Origin: Bellilinea sp040754815
Lineage (GTDB): Bacteria > Chloroflexota > Anaerolineae > Anaerolineales > Anaerolineaceae
NCBI GenBank assembly: GCA_040754815.1
Contig: JBFMBX010000005.1
Location: 62,001 to 126,000 of the forward strand
Direction of reading: 5' to 3'
Length of the DNA: 64,000 nt
Within the stretch, counting starts at the first letter, position 1; every line of letters begins with the position of its first letter. The notes under the pieces are model-generated. The model made no database searches, had not been told where the DNA came from, and was given only the letters and a program-made list of their open reading frames with translations. Made by a program: the position numbers and the translations under genes. Shown here piece by piece: positions 48,246 to 58,031 of the stretch.

Positions 48246-48373
48246 TGCCTTTCGGTTTGGTTAAGTGGCGGCGCGGATGTGCGTAAACGCTGGGGTTTGT
48301 GATAAACTAATTTTGACCGCGTTCAGTGGGAATGAACCGGCACGCACTTTGCAAGGATGACGGACAGGTGAAC

Positions 48374-50254
48374 ATGAAACGGCTGGCATTGCTGGGGATC
48401 ATCTTATTGCTTGCCGGTGGGCTGTTTGCAGCCGCACTGCCTGTTCCCCTGCCGGTGCTTGCCCAGGAAACCACCCCCGAACCTCCCAAACGCATCAAAA
48501 CATTGAAAATAGACTTCGAGCGGCATGAGTGGTGGCTGGTGCGCTGGAAGGATAACGAAATCACCTGCCGCTTTCTGGTGGAGCATGAAGGGCTGCCGAT
48601 AGCCGATGAAATCCGCGTCTGGTGCGGCACCACACTGTATAACGAGTGGCTGGCCACCCGGCCTTGCGCGCTTAATTCGGCAGAGCAGACTCTGCAATCC
48701 TGCCCCGGTTTGTATCTCTATCACTTTACCAGTTACCCGGCCAGCAAGGAAGTGGAGGTGGAATTGCCGCTGCCGGCGGTGTGGGTCAGTGTGACCGGCT
48801 GTACCCCGCAGCCGCCCGGCAACCGCTGTGAAAGCCTGCCAAACCTGCTGCTGACCGGTGAGGAACCGCTGCCCAACGAAACCATCATCAGCATTCAGGG
48901 GACGATCAACGGCGACCCGTTCGTTTGCAACGGCAATGCCTGCGCCATTCCCTTGCAGCCAACCGGTCAGGGCGGTATCACCATCGAGTTCTGGGCCGAT
49001 TCCAGTTTTGGCGATGTCAGCCCCCGATTCAGCGCGCTGGTGCGGGTCATCCCGCAGGGCGATTTTATGTCGCCGGAAGGCGCTACCAGCGATAAACCGC
49101 TCTACTATGTGGATGTGTTGAGCAGCCAGTGGCGCGGCGGCGCGCTGGCTTCCTGTTCGGATATCTGGGGTTCTTTTCCGCCGGTGGGCGGGCCGCCCCC
49201 GTGGCTGACCACCCCGCAAGACCCGCAGGAACTGTACTCGGCGGTCAGCCTGTACTATCTGGCGGGTATGTTGATTGCCAACGGCGAAGTGGATGCCTCC
49301 GAATGCCGCGACGGCGGACTTTCCACGCCGTTGACCGCCAGCGAGTGCGGCGTGCTGGCGGCGTATGATCAGGTGGTTGCCTGGCAAAACCGCTTCGATG
49401 AGGAAATCTGGAACGTGGCGCAGGATACCGGCGTGCCGGCCCAACTGCTCAAAAACATTTTCAGCCGTGAAAGCCAGTTCTGGCCCGGCATTTACCGCAG
49501 TTACAAAGAAGCCGGTCTGGGGCAATTGACCGAAAAGGGCGCCGATACCGTCCTGCTGTGGAACCCCGATTTCTTCGATCAATTCTGCCCGCTGGTGTTG
49601 CATCAGAGCCGCTGCGATCTTGGCTTTGGCAATATCAAAGAAGAAGAACGGGCTTTGCTGCGCGGGGCGCTGGTCGGCAAAGTCAATGCCGCCTGTGAGG
49701 ACTGCCCCGCCGGCATTGACCTTTCGCAGGCGCATTTCAGCATCCGCGTGTTTGCCGAGGGGATGATCGGCAACTGCGAGCAGGTGGGGCGGGTGCTGAA
49801 CAACCTGACCGGTAAAACCGCCGGCGCAGTGGCAACCTATGAAGACCTGTGGCGCTTTACGCTGGTCAATTACAATGCCGGGCCGGGCTGTCTTGCCGCG
49901 GCGGTGCGCAAGGCGCTTGGTCTGGGCCAGCCGCTGACGTGGGAAAACATCTCGGCTCAACTGGAGCCGGCCTGTCAGGGGGCAATCAAATATGTCAACG
50001 ATATCAGCGGCAAGTTGAGCGGCATTCAGCCGACGCCGACCTCGTGGGTCTATCCCGGTCAGCCGCCGCCACAGGCCACGGTGGTTACCCTGCCGCCGGG
50101 CGTTACACCGGGCCGCCAGCCCACACCGCTACCGGGCGTCACTCCCCAGCCGGGTGAAACGCAGCAACCCGGTTACCCGCCGCAGCCAACGCCGGGAGAA
50201 GAATATCCCTACCCTGTTCAGCCGACGCCCACCTTTTACAACCCCTATCCATAA
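48374..50254 (+). CDS. Secreted lytic-transglycosylase-like (SLT fold) protein
   Basis: A 626-residue exported protein. It starts MKRLALLGIILLLAGGLFAA with a signal peptide to about residue 30. The N-terminal half holds Cys-rich strand-like segments of no known family. The SLT-like lysozyme fold lies around residues 330-530: LLKNIFSRESQFWPGIYRSY has the catalytic Glu context, EAGLGQLTEKGADTVLLWNP follows, and RFTLVNYNAGPGCLAAAVRK is the classic YNAGPG motif. A Pro/Gln/Thr-rich tail ends the protein. It would cut peptidoglycan glycan strands outside the membrane. The ATG at 48374 is favoured, with GGACAGG ahead. Confidence 0.75.
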   Translation: MKRLALLGIILLLAGGLFAAALPVPLPVLAQETTPEPPKRIKTLKIDFERHEWWLVRWKDNEITCRFLVEHEGLPIADEIRVWCGTTLYNEWLATRPCALNSAEQTLQSCPGLYLYHFTSYPASKEVEVELPLPAVWVSVTGCTPQPPGNRCESLPNLLLTGEEPLPNETIISIQGTINGDPFVCNGNACAIPLQPTGQGGITIEFWADSSFGDVSPRFSALVRVIPQGDFMSPEGATSDKPLYYVDVLSSQWRGGALASCSDIWGSFPPVGGPPPWLTTPQDPQELYSAVSLYYLAGMLIANGEVDASECRDGGLSTPLTASECGVLAAYDQVVAWQNRFDEEIWNVAQDTGVPAQLLKNIFSRESQFWPGIYRSYKEAGLGQLTEKGADTVLLWNPDFFDQFCPLVLHQSRCDLGFGNIKEEERALLRGALVGKVNAACEDCPAGIDLSQAHFSIRVFAEGMIGNCEQVGRVLNNLTGKTAGAVATYEDLWRFTLVNYNAGPGCLAAAVRKALGLGQPLTWENISAQLEPACQGAIKYVNDISGKLSGIQPTPTSWVYPGQPPPQATVVTLPPGVTPGRQPTPLPGVTPQPGETQQPGYPPQPTPGEEYPYPVQPTPTFYNPYP

Positions 50255-50518
50255 GGATGGCGAAGAAAAGCGGTTAAGTATCCTTTGAGGGTAGCCTGAC
50301 GGCGCCGCGCGGCTTTGCTGCTTTGTTTTTTCCCCGGTCCGGCGAAAAAGCAACGCAGTGCGAGAGGGTGTTCAGCGGGTTTCTTCCGGTCATCCAAAAA
50401 TGAATGACATATTGCTGGACAGAAAGGGACGGTTGATACATTCCCTTTTTTATCTTTTCCTTCATACTTTCTTTCAATGGGCTATAATAAAAAAATCTTT
50501 CCACAGGCGAAGGTTACT
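50255..50518. other. Gap between the transglycosylase-like and HemN-like genes
   Basis: No coding frame is credible here. A C-rich and T-rich segment (gctgctttgttttttccccg near 50318-50337) follows a GC-rich word and could end transcription. TATAAT at 50483-50488 is a plausible -10 box for the HemN-like gene, with a leader of about 25 nt that carries GAAGG. Confidence 0.35.
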
Positions 50519-51820
50519 ATGATTCCACACAGCCTCTTTTCCACCACATTTCGTCTTGCCTCGCAGGTGCTGCTCAACCTCAAACCGGCGCACATCACCC
50601 GTTTGCCTGAACCCCAACCCGGCAAATCCTACATGCTGTATGCCCATGTGCCGTTTTGTGAAATCCTCTGCCCCTATTGTTCGTTCAACCGTTTTCCGTT
50701 CAACGAACGCAAAGCGCGCCAGTACTTCGGCGCACTGCGCGAGGAACTGCGCCTGACCGCCAAACGCGGCTATACGTTCGACACCCTTTACATCGGGGGC
50801 GGCACGCCCACCATTTTGATGGACGAACTGGTGCAGATCATTGATATGGCGCGCGATTTGTTCGGCCTTCGCGAAGTTTCCTGCGAGACCAACCCCAACG
50901 ATCTGAATGAGGAACTGGTGAAGGCGCTCAGCAGCCGCGTGCAGCGGCTTTCGGTGGGAGTGCAGTCCTTCGATGATGAACTGCTGCGGCGGGTCAACCG
51001 GCTGGAACGGTTTGGCAGCGGCGAGCAGATTTTGCGCCGCATTCAGCAGGTGGCCGGGGCTTTCGACTCGCTCAACATTGACCTGATCTTCAACTTTCCG
51101 GGACAGGACGAGGCGGTGATCGAACGGGATGTTCAAATGGCGCTGGCTTCCAACGCCAATCAGATCACCTACTACCCGCTGATGACCTCCCCCTCCGTCC
51201 GCCAGCAGTTGAAAAAGACGATTGGTGATGTGACCTTCGACCGCGAAGCGGCGCTGTACGAACGCATCGTCAGCCTGCTTTCGCCGCACTTCGATCTTTC
51301 TACGTCGTGGACTTTTTCCCGCAAGGGGCGCAATCTGATTGATGAATACATTGTCAAAAGCGAAGAATATGTGGGCGTGGGGTCGGGTTCGTTCAGTTAC
51401 CTGAACGGCTCGCTGTATGTCAACACCTTTTCGCTCAATTTTTACCAGCAGTGGGTTTCCGGCGGCACTGCACCGATTGCCGGCAAACGCCGTTTCAGCC
51501 GCTTGGATCAGATGCGCTACCGTTTTATGATGGATCTGTTCGGTTTGCGTCTGGATAAAAAGCAATGGCAGGCCGATTTCGGCGCGCCGGTGGAGCGCTG
51601 CCTGCCGCTGGAAATGCTCGCTTTTGAAAAAGCAGGCGCCTTCCAGACCAACACCAGTGAAGAAATCACCCTCACCCCGCGCGGGCGCTACCTGCTGGTG
51701 ACGCTGATGCGCGAATTTTTCTCCAGCATCAACCGCGTGCGCGATCAGGCGCGCCGGGTGGTGCTTGCCAGCGAACCGCAGGTTTCGCCGGAAAAACGCC
51801 TTTCGGACGCCAAGGCGTAA
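50519..51820 (+). CDS. Coproporphyrinogen-III-oxidase-like radical SAM enzyme (HemN/HemW family)
   Basis: A 433-residue radical SAM protein. The cluster motif CxxxCxxC is in YAHVPFCEILCPYCSFNRFP. Next come TLYIGGGTPTILMDELVQII and ETNPNDLNEELVKAL, then SVGVQSFDDELLRRVNR and NIDLIFNFPGQDEAVIERDV, all shared with HemN/HemW. The family includes oxygen-independent coproporphyrinogen oxidases, haem chaperones and haem-degrading ChuW-like enzymes, and the sequence does not settle between them. Haem supply for the NirS and multihaem cytochromes in this window would fit. The ATG at 50519 has GAAGG ahead. Confidence 0.85.
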   Translation: MIPHSLFSTTFRLASQVLLNLKPAHITRLPEPQPGKSYMLYAHVPFCEILCPYCSFNRFPFNERKARQYFGALREELRLTAKRGYTFDTLYIGGGTPTILMDELVQIIDMARDLFGLREVSCETNPNDLNEELVKALSSRVQRLSVGVQSFDDELLRRVNRLERFGSGEQILRRIQQVAGAFDSLNIDLIFNFPGQDEAVIERDVQMALASNANQITYYPLMTSPSVRQQLKKTIGDVTFDREAALYERIVSLLSPHFDLSTSWTFSRKGRNLIDEYIVKSEEYVGVGSGSFSYLNGSLYVNTFSLNFYQQWVSGGTAPIAGKRRFSRLDQMRYRFMMDLFGLRLDKKQWQADFGAPVERCLPLEMLAFEKAGAFQTNTSEEITLTPRGRYLLVTLMREFFSSINRVRDQARRVVLASEPQVSPEKRLSDAKA

Positions 51821-51839
51821 ATTTCACCCTGATTCGGCG

Positions 51840-51990
51840 GCGTGCGGGTTACGTCATGCCGTTTACGGCCCTTGCACCAAAGTTAACCTCATTCCGAGCG
51901 TCAGCGAGGGGTCTCCCGCACTGCCTCCGCAACGGCCAGCCGGGAGATTGCCACGCCGCCAGACGGCGGCTGGCGGCGGCTTTATTTCGC
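51840..51990. repeat. Dispersed palindromic repeat, copy 7
   Basis: This copy contains ttacgtcatgccgtttacgg, cctcattccgagcgtcagcg, ggggtctcccgcactgcc and gccgggagattgccacgccg. It fills most of the 200-bp gap between the HemN-like gene and dnaE. Confidence 0.75.
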
Positions 51991-52020
51991 ACTTTTCCGT
52001 ATCCCCAATTCCCGTCAAAC

Positions 52021-55000
52021 TTACTGAATCGGGATGGTTTCCACCGTCACATTGCCCTCGCCGACCGCTTCGGTCAATTCTTTAAGCAGGTGAGGCGTGA
52101 TTCCGGTGGTATCGTTCGGGAATTCCAGCAGATAGCGGTTGTTACCCTCGAAAACATAGAACGCGAAGCGGTCTTTTCCCGGCGCAGCGCGCAAAATGCC
52201 GTGCACCCGCTTGATTTTCTGCACATCGCGCTCGCGGTCGCCGCTGGCGCGTAAAATGACCTTGACCATGCGGATTTCTCCGCTTTCTTCCCCCGGAATG
52301 GGGTTTGGCGGCAGCGGCGGCACCAGATAGCGCAGGCCGCCATTGACCGGCGGGATGGCTTCGGTTTTACCGGCGGTCGGGCTGCCGGTCTTTGCCCCGG
52401 CCTTTTCTGCCGGCTTTTCGGTTTTATTCGCTGCGGGCGGGGCGGCGGGTGGCTTTTCTGCGCCTTCCTTTGCCCTGACGGGCGTCCCTGCCGCTGAAGC
52501 AGGCGGGGAATAACCGAACAGAAAATCATCCTCGAAATCCGGCGGGGGCGGCGGCACGTCTTTTTCGGTCTCATCCGCGGCGGTGTAAGCCGAACCCCTT
52601 TCGGAAATGAGTGCGGCGGCCGCAACCGCCTGCCGTTCTGCCATTTCTTCGCCGGTTTCTTCTACGTCAGGCAAATGGGCACTGCCGTTTTCCTCATCCG
52701 GCAGGTAACTCAGGTAGGGGTCAATTTCCTGTCCGTTTTCTTCGTATTCGATGAATACTTCACTGACGCGGTCGGCCAGAATTTTCGGCTCGCCGTTTTC
52801 GTTTTCCAATCGGCCTTCCACCAGCAGTACGCGGTCGGGGGTAACCAGCGTAGCGCACTGCTCCCACACGCGCGGGAAGGCAGTTACCTCCACCGTACCC
52901 TGAATATCCTCCAGCGTGAAGAAACCCATCCAGTCGCCCTTCTTGGTCTGGTGATTGCGAAAACGGGTCACCATGCCGGCCACCACCACGCGTTCCTTGT
53001 TGGGCAGTTCGCTGAGTTGAGCCGAAAAGCAGGTTACCTTACGCTGTAAGGTGGGCAGGTAAGGCGTGAGCGGGTGATCGGAGACATACAGGCCGATCAG
53101 TTCGCGCTCCCATTCTAACTGCTCACGCCGGTCGAGCGCGGCGGTCTGCGGCAGGATGATTTCCTCTTCCACCCCGGCAATACTGCCGAAGAAGGACATC
53201 TGCCCCATGTGCAGGGCGCGGAAATGGCTGGCACTGACCGAGATGATCTGGTCAAGGGCTTCCAGCAGAGCCATGCGCGGGCCGAAGGTGTCCAGCGCGC
53301 CCACGCGCACCAGACATTCCAGCGCGCGCTTGCCCACCTTTTGCAGATCGGCGCGGCGGGCAAAATCGTTCAGGTCGCGGAAAGGTCCTTCGCGGCGGGC
53401 TTCCAGAATCAAATCCACCGGTGCCTGCCCCACGTTCTTCACCGCGCCCAGCCCAAAGCGGATGGCCGGTTTCTGGCCGGGGCGGTCTTCGATGGTAAAG
53501 TCGTAACCGGAGGCGTTGATATCCGGCGGCAGAACATCAATGCCCATGTTGCGGCAGTCGGCCACATAAAAGGCCACCTTGGCGGTATCGTTCTTGGAAG
53601 CCGAAAGCAAGGCGGTCATGTACTCGACCGGGTAATGGGCTTTGAGGAAAGCGGTTTGAACGGCGATGATGCCGTAATCGGCGGCATGGCTGTTGTGAAC
53701 GAGAATATCGTTGGCAATGAAGTTGTGAGTTCCGGCGATTTCCAGATCGTAGGTCTGTTTTTCACCAGTGTATTCGATTGAGATAATCTCATCCCAGTAA
53801 ATATCATTGTCCGCGTAGCGGTGCAGCACTTCATCCTCGAAGTAATCTGCCAGCCGCTGGATGGTCTGACGGGTGAAGCCGCGCTTGGTTGACGTATGAG
53901 TTGGCATGAACTCGCGCTGGGCAACGCCCGTGCTGGCGGTAATCTCTTTCCAGCCAACCTGATGAAGGGATTTTACCTCACGCACCCGCTCTTTGATTCC
54001 CATTGGCACCACATCGCGCGTACCAACTTGCAGCACCGGGCGCACAAGCAGCATCTGCTCCAGTTCTTCTTTTTGTTTGCCGGGCAGAAAATGGCAGCCA
54101 ATCTGTTCTTCAAAGGCACGCAGGTTGTCATCTCCCACCACAAACACCTGATAACCGCTCCGGCCGTCTTTATATGGAAATTCTACGGCGCGCAGGTGGC
54201 TGATGATACCCAGCCGCAGCAGCAGGTGCTGTACTTGCCGGGCAAGGGTCTGGCTGGATGTGGCGTAGTAGTAGGCAAAGCGGCCGGCGCAACGGATGTG
54301 TCCATCCCCCTGCCACATGCGGCTGAGCAGTAAGCCGATCTGATCCGTTTGCAGGGTGAAGACTTGGGCCGGCAGAGATTTGTTTCTGGCAGTTTGCCCG
54401 AGGATGTTCAATTGCCGCGCCCAGGTGAAGATGCCCGGTTCGGCAGATTTGTTCTTGCGTCTGGCATAAACAGAGAAAGTGTTTTTATGCACCTTAACCG
54501 AGCAGATGACATTGTCAAACTGCTCGGCAGCCCGCACAAAATCCTGAACCTGTGCCTCATCTTGATTGTAGTAATAGACCGAATGGGGATGGCACAGGTT
54601 GCCTTCGGCAATCAGATGCCCCAATGCGATCACCTGATAGTCTTCCCACCGCTGGCTTCCTGCAATCGGCAGCCTTCTCGGCACGGCGATGAGATCGCCT
54701 TCTTTCAAGTCGGCCAGATTTTTCCAACCGTCAAAGGTGTAAAAGGGGTGGTTGGCGGTGGCTTCGATTTGCCTGCCCAGGCGGGTGGTTAACCGATAAA
54801 CCGGTTTGACACCGTTTTGCACCACGTCCACAATCTGCCCGCGGGTCAGCCGCAGGGTTTCCAGTTCGCAGGTCAGCACCGAGTCAGCGGCATGTTGGCC
54901 TTCGTAGAGTTCCTGAATGGTCACCGGCAGGCCGGTGCTTGCGTCAATGATCTGGGTATCGCCGGTCAAACACTTGTTGAAGCCGTAACGGGCAAACTCT

Positions 55001-57222
55001 TCCCAGTCATCGAAAATCTGGGCGGCGGTTTCCTGCGGGATGCCGCGCTGGGTGGCGCCGTTGATAAACTTTTCGCGGTGCTTTTCCAGTTTGTCCTTTT
55101 GCTTTTTGGCAATCGCCTTGCGCAGGTCGTCCGATTCGGAGAGGGTGTAACCGGCCAGTTCCACCGCCGCGCGCATGATCTGTTCCTGATAAATCGGAAT
55201 GCCGTAGGTATCCTCAAAAATCGGCTTCATGGCCGGGTGGCGGTAGGTGACCTCTTCTTCGCCGTGCATGCGGGCAATGTAGCGCGGGATGAACTCCAGC
55301 GGGCCGGGCCGGTAGAGCGCCACCATCGCGATCACATTATCCACATTGCGCGGTTTCATCTGGGTCAGGTAGCGGGTCATGCCCGTGCCTTCCAGTTGAA
55401 AGACGCCGGCGGTGTGGCCCTTGCTCAGAAATTCAAAGGTGAAGGGGTCGTCAATCGGGATGTTTTCCAGCGTGTATTTGACACCGTGCCGTTTCTCGAT
55501 CAGGTCGCAGGCGCGCTGCATGATGGTCAGCGTGGCCAGCCCTAAAAAGTCCACCTTGAGCAGTCCCAGCGATTCGACGATGGACATTTCAAACTGGGTG
55601 ACGGTCTTAATGGGCGATTCTTCCGATCCGCTGGTCGGGCGGTGCAGGGGGATGTACTCGATGATCGGTTTGTCGGTGATGATCACCCCGGCGGCGTGGG
55701 TGCCGGCGTTACGGATGGAGCCCTCCATGTGGGCGGCGGTGTCAATCAGTTCTTTCAGGTAGGGTGTGCTGTCGTAGAGGGCTTTCAGTTCGGGCACCTG
55801 CTCCAGCGCTTCGCGAATGGTGACCGGTTTGCCGGGGATGTTGGGAATCAACTTGCTGACGCGGTCTACTTCGGTCAGCGGGATGTCCATCACGCGGCCG
55901 ACATCGCGCACCGCAGCCCGCGCCCCCAGCGTGCCAAAGGTGATAATCTGCGCCACGCGGTCATCGCCGTACTTGCGGGCGCAGTATTCCAGCATCTGCG
56001 GGCGCTGGTCATCCTGAAAGTCGAGGTCAATGTCCGGCATGGAGATGCGCCCGGGGTTGAGAAAACGCTCAAAGATCAGGCCGTGCGCCAGCGGTTCGAC
56101 ATTGGTGATTTCCAGCGTGTAGGCGACGATGGAGCCGGCCGCCGAGCCGCGCGCATTGTACCAGATGCCCTTTTCGCGGGCGTGGCGGCACAAATCCCAC
56201 ACGATCAGGAAGTAAGCGTCGAAACCCATCTGATGAATGACGCTCAGTTCGTACTCCAGCCGTTCGCGGGCCTGCGCGTAAAGCGGGGAGTTGTGGTAGC
56301 GGCGCTGCAGGCCTTCCTCGCACAGGCTGCGCAGGTAACTTTCCACCGTACAGCCGGGCGGCACTTCAAACACCGGCAGGTGATAGCCCTTGCTGGAAAG
56401 GTCAACATTCACCCGCTCGGCGATCAGCAGGGTGTTGTGCAGTGCTTCCGGCACTTCCTTGAAAATTTCCGCCATTTCCTGCGGGGGGCGCAGGTAGTAG
56501 GTGTTATCGGTCATGCGGAAGCGGTTTTTATCGGTAATCAGCGAGCCGGTCTGAATGGCCAGCAGAATGTCCTGATAGCGGGCGTCCTCCGGTTCGATGT
56601 AGTGCACATCGTTGGTGGCCACAAAGCGCGCCGGGTAGCGCGGGGCCAGTTCTTTCAGCGTGCGGTTGATGTCTTCCAGTTCGGGAATCTGGTGGCGCTG
56701 TAATTCGAAAAAGAAGTTGTCCTTGCCAAAGACCTCGTAGTACCAGTCCACCTGTTTGCGGGCGGCTTCGATGCCTTTTTCCATGATGAGTTGAGGTATT
56801 TCGGCGGCCATACAGCCGGAGGTGGCAATCAATCCTTCGGCATGGGCGGCCAGAAAGTCGTGGTCAATGCGCGGAGCGTAGTAAAAGCCTTCCAGCTGCG
56901 CCGCGCTGGCAATTTTGAGCAGGTTGCGGTAACCGGTTTCGTTTTCCGCCAGCAGCAGCAAATGGTAGGGCGATTTATCCAGTTTGGGGTCGCGGTCGCG
57001 CATCCCGCGCGGAGCAAGGTAGGCTTCCATGCCGATGATCGGCTTGACTCCGGCGGCTTTGGCGGCATTGAAGAATTCGATCACTCCGTACATAGTGCCG
57101 TGATCGGTAATGGCCACGGCCGGCATGTTCATCTGTTTGACGCGCTCAATTAACTGCTTGATGTGCGAGAAGCCGTCCAGCAGTGAATATTGCGTGTGAA
57201 CATGAAGATGAACGAAAGACAT
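52021..57222 (-). CDS. dnaE: DNA polymerase III alpha subunit (DnaE) containing an intein
   Basis: A 1733-codon gene for the replicative polymerase; after intein removal (residues 751-1177) the enzyme would be 1306 residues. The PHP domain is at the start (FVHLHVHTQYSLLDGFSH, AITDHGTMYGVIEF). Catalytic aspartates are Asp397 and Asp399 in MPDIDLDFQDDQRP and Asp558 in LLKVDFLGLATL. The fingers continue in FNK...SHAADYGIIAVQ, split by the intein. An OB fold (KERVVVAGMVTRFRNHQTKK) comes next, then a long acidic and Pro/Lys-rich linker (about residues 1480-1620) and a small C-terminal domain. The extra linker makes it longer than usual. TATAAT and GAGAG precede the ATG. Confidence 0.97.
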   Translation of the reverse strand: MSFVHLHVHTQYSLLDGFSHIKQLIERVKQMNMPAVAITDHGTMYGVIEFFNAAKAAGVKPIIGMEAYLAPRGMRDRDPKLDKSPYHLLLLAENETGYRNLLKIASAAQLEGFYYAPRIDHDFLAAHAEGLIATSGCMAAEIPQLIMEKGIEAARKQVDWYYEVFGKDNFFFELQRHQIPELEDINRTLKELAPRYPARFVATNDVHYIEPEDARYQDILLAIQTGSLITDKNRFRMTDNTYYLRPPQEMAEIFKEVPEALHNTLLIAERVNVDLSSKGYHLPVFEVPPGCTVESYLRSLCEEGLQRRYHNSPLYAQARERLEYELSVIHQMGFDAYFLIVWDLCRHAREKGIWYNARGSAAGSIVAYTLEITNVEPLAHGLIFERFLNPGRISMPDIDLDFQDDQRPQMLEYCARKYGDDRVAQIITFGTLGARAAVRDVGRVMDIPLTEVDRVSKLIPNIPGKPVTIREALEQVPELKALYDSTPYLKELIDTAAHMEGSIRNAGTHAAGVIITDKPIIEYIPLHRPTSGSEESPIKTVTQFEMSIVESLGLLKVDFLGLATLTIMQRACDLIEKRHGVKYTLENIPIDDPFTFEFLSKGHTAGVFQLEGTGMTRYLTQMKPRNVDNVIAMVALYRPGPLEFIPRYIARMHGEEEVTYRHPAMKPIFEDTYGIPIYQEQIMRAAVELAGYTLSESDDLRKAIAKKQKDKLEKHREKFINGATQRGIPQETAAQIFDDWEEFARYGFNKCLTGDTQIIDASTGLPVTIQELYEGQHAADSVLTCELETLRLTRGQIVDVVQNGVKPVYRLTTRLGRQIEATANHPFYTFDGWKNLADLKEGDLIAVPRRLPIAGSQRWEDYQVIALGHLIAEGNLCHPHSVYYYNQDEAQVQDFVRAAEQFDNVICSVKVHKNTFSVYARRKNKSAEPGIFTWARQLNILGQTARNKSLPAQVFTLQTDQIGLLLSRMWQGDGHIRCAGRFAYYYATSSQTLARQVQHLLLRLGIISHLRAVEFPYKDGRSGYQVFVVGDDNLRAFEEQIGCHFLPGKQKEELEQMLLVRPVLQVGTRDVVPMGIKERVREVKSLHQVGWKEITASTGVAQREFMPTHTSTKRGFTRQTIQRLADYFEDEVLHRYADNDIYWDEIISIEYTGEKQTYDLEIAGTHNFIANDILVHNSHAADYGIIAVQTAFLKAHYPVEYMTALLSASKNDTAKVAFYVADCRNMGIDVLPPDINASGYDFTIEDRPGQKPAIRFGLGAVKNVGQAPVDLILEARREGPFRDLNDFARRADLQKVGKRALECLVRVGALDTFGPRMALLEALDQIISVSASHFRALHMGQMSFFGSIAGVEEEIILPQTAALDRREQLEWERELIGLYVSDHPLTPYLPTLQRKVTCFSAQLSELPNKERVVVAGMVTRFRNHQTKKGDWMGFFTLEDIQGTVEVTAFPRVWEQCATLVTPDRVLLVEGRLENENGEPKILADRVSEVFIEYEENGQEIDPYLSYLPDEENGSAHLPDVEETGEEMAERQAVAAAALISERGSAYTAADETEKDVPPPPPDFEDDFLFGYSPPASAAGTPVRAKEGAEKPPAAPPAANKTEKPAEKAGAKTGSPTAGKTEAIPPVNGGLRYLVPPLPPNPIPGEESGEIRMVKVILRASGDRERDVQKIKRVHGILRAAPGKDRFAFYVFEGNNRYLLEFPNDTTGITPHLLKELTEAVGEGNVTVETIPIQ
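53692..54972 (-). mobile_element. DnaE intein with LAGLIDADG homing endonuclease
   Basis: An in-frame insertion of 427 codons between FNK and SHAADYG of DnaE, i.e. within the polymerase active-site segment. It starts with Cys in CLTGDTQIIDASTG, has block B GRQIEATANHPFYTF, two LAGLIDADG-type motifs (ALGHLIAEGNL and LLSRMWQGDGHI) and a splicing end YDLEIAGTHNFIANDILVHN, followed by Ser of the extein. The Cys1, block B His, penultimate His and terminal Asn are all present, so protein splicing should work. The insertion point is three residues after the cyanobacterial split DnaE intein site (before CFN), as recalled from the literature. Confidence 0.95.
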
Positions 57223-57263
57223 GCGTGTTCTCTCGTAAAACAGGTGTGGGCCGGTGCGAGAAA

Positions 57264-57269
57264 ATTATA
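57264..57269 (-). promoter_or_regulatory. -10 box of dnaE
   Basis: TATAAT on the minus strand, about 40 nt before the dnaE ATG. The leader carries GAGAGAACACGC ahead of the start. No strong -35 was found. Confidence 0.4.
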
Positions 57270-57380
57270 GCATGTCCACTCCGGCTGCACGGGCGGGGTT
57301 TGCTTAAAAGTTGGCGGCGTGCCGGATTCGTTAAGGGTGGTAAAAGAAACCTTTAAGTCATTGCCAGCCGCCGGTTGGTT

Positions 57381-57992
57381 TCACTCCCTGAGCAGTTTTT
57401 GAAGGATGGGCAGCGCATTACGCAAGGCACGTGCCCGGTGGCTGATCTGATTCTTGATTTCCTCGTCCAGTTCGGCCATGGTGGCGTTCCATTCGGGCAT
57501 GTAAAACAACGGGTCATAGCCAAAGCCGTTCGTGCCGCGTTCCTCGCTGATGATGAAGCCGTCACAGCGCCCCTCGGCAAAGTAAACCTGCCCGGCGGGG
57601 GTGGCAATCGCTACCGTGCAGTGAAAGTGCGCCCGCCAGCCGGGTTCGCCGGGCGGGCGGGGGATGCCGCGCAGGCGTTCCAGCAGGTAGGCGCGCCGGT
57701 CGGCATCGGATGCTCCGGGCAGGGGAGCGTAGCGCGCCGAGCGGATGCCCGGCTCACCGCCCAGCGCCTCCACCTCCAGCCCGGAATCATCGGCCAGAGT
57801 CAGCAGGCCGCTGGCTTTTGCAAAGGCGCGCGCTTTGAGGGCGGCGTTTTCGGCGTAGGTGCTGCCGCTTTCTTCCACCTCCAGCGCCAGCCCGGCCGCC
57901 GCGGGGGTGAGCAGTTGCGCGGGCAGTGGTTGCAGAATGGCTTGAATTTCTCTCATTTTGCCGGGGTTGTTGGTTGCGATCAATAGTTTCAT
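57381..57992 (-). CDS. rdgB: Non-canonical purine NTP pyrophosphatase (RdgB/HAM1)
   Basis: A 203-residue pyrophosphatase that cleans dITP and XTP from the nucleotide pool. The family signature is evident: MKLLIATNNPGKMREIQAIL (the TxNxxK nucleotide site), ADDSGLEVEALGGEPGIRSA with the catalytic Asp, and ERGTNGFGYDPLFYMPE followed by MAELDEEIKNQISHRARALR. The ATG at 57992 is set by homology; the in-frame start at 58109 would overlap the divergent yceD promoter. No clear Shine-Dalgarno is seen. The region between rdgB and yceD holds the yceD promoter. Confidence 0.95.
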   Translation of the reverse strand: MKLLIATNNPGKMREIQAILQPLPAQLLTPAAAGLALEVEESGSTYAENAALKARAFAKASGLLTLADDSGLEVEALGGEPGIRSARYAPLPGASDADRRAYLLERLRGIPRPPGEPGWRAHFHCTVAIATPAGQVYFAEGRCDGFIISEERGTNGFGYDPLFYMPEWNATMAELDEEIKNQISHRARALRNALPILQKLLRE

Positions 57993-58031
57993 GGTAATAA
58001 TTTGGATTTTTATTAAATTAATCTTAATAAC

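Noticed and set aside
48404..49960. A 518-codon minus-strand frame opposite the transglycosylase-like gene
   Set aside because: No motif and unlikely composition; the plus-strand protein has a signal peptide and a YNAGPG motif.
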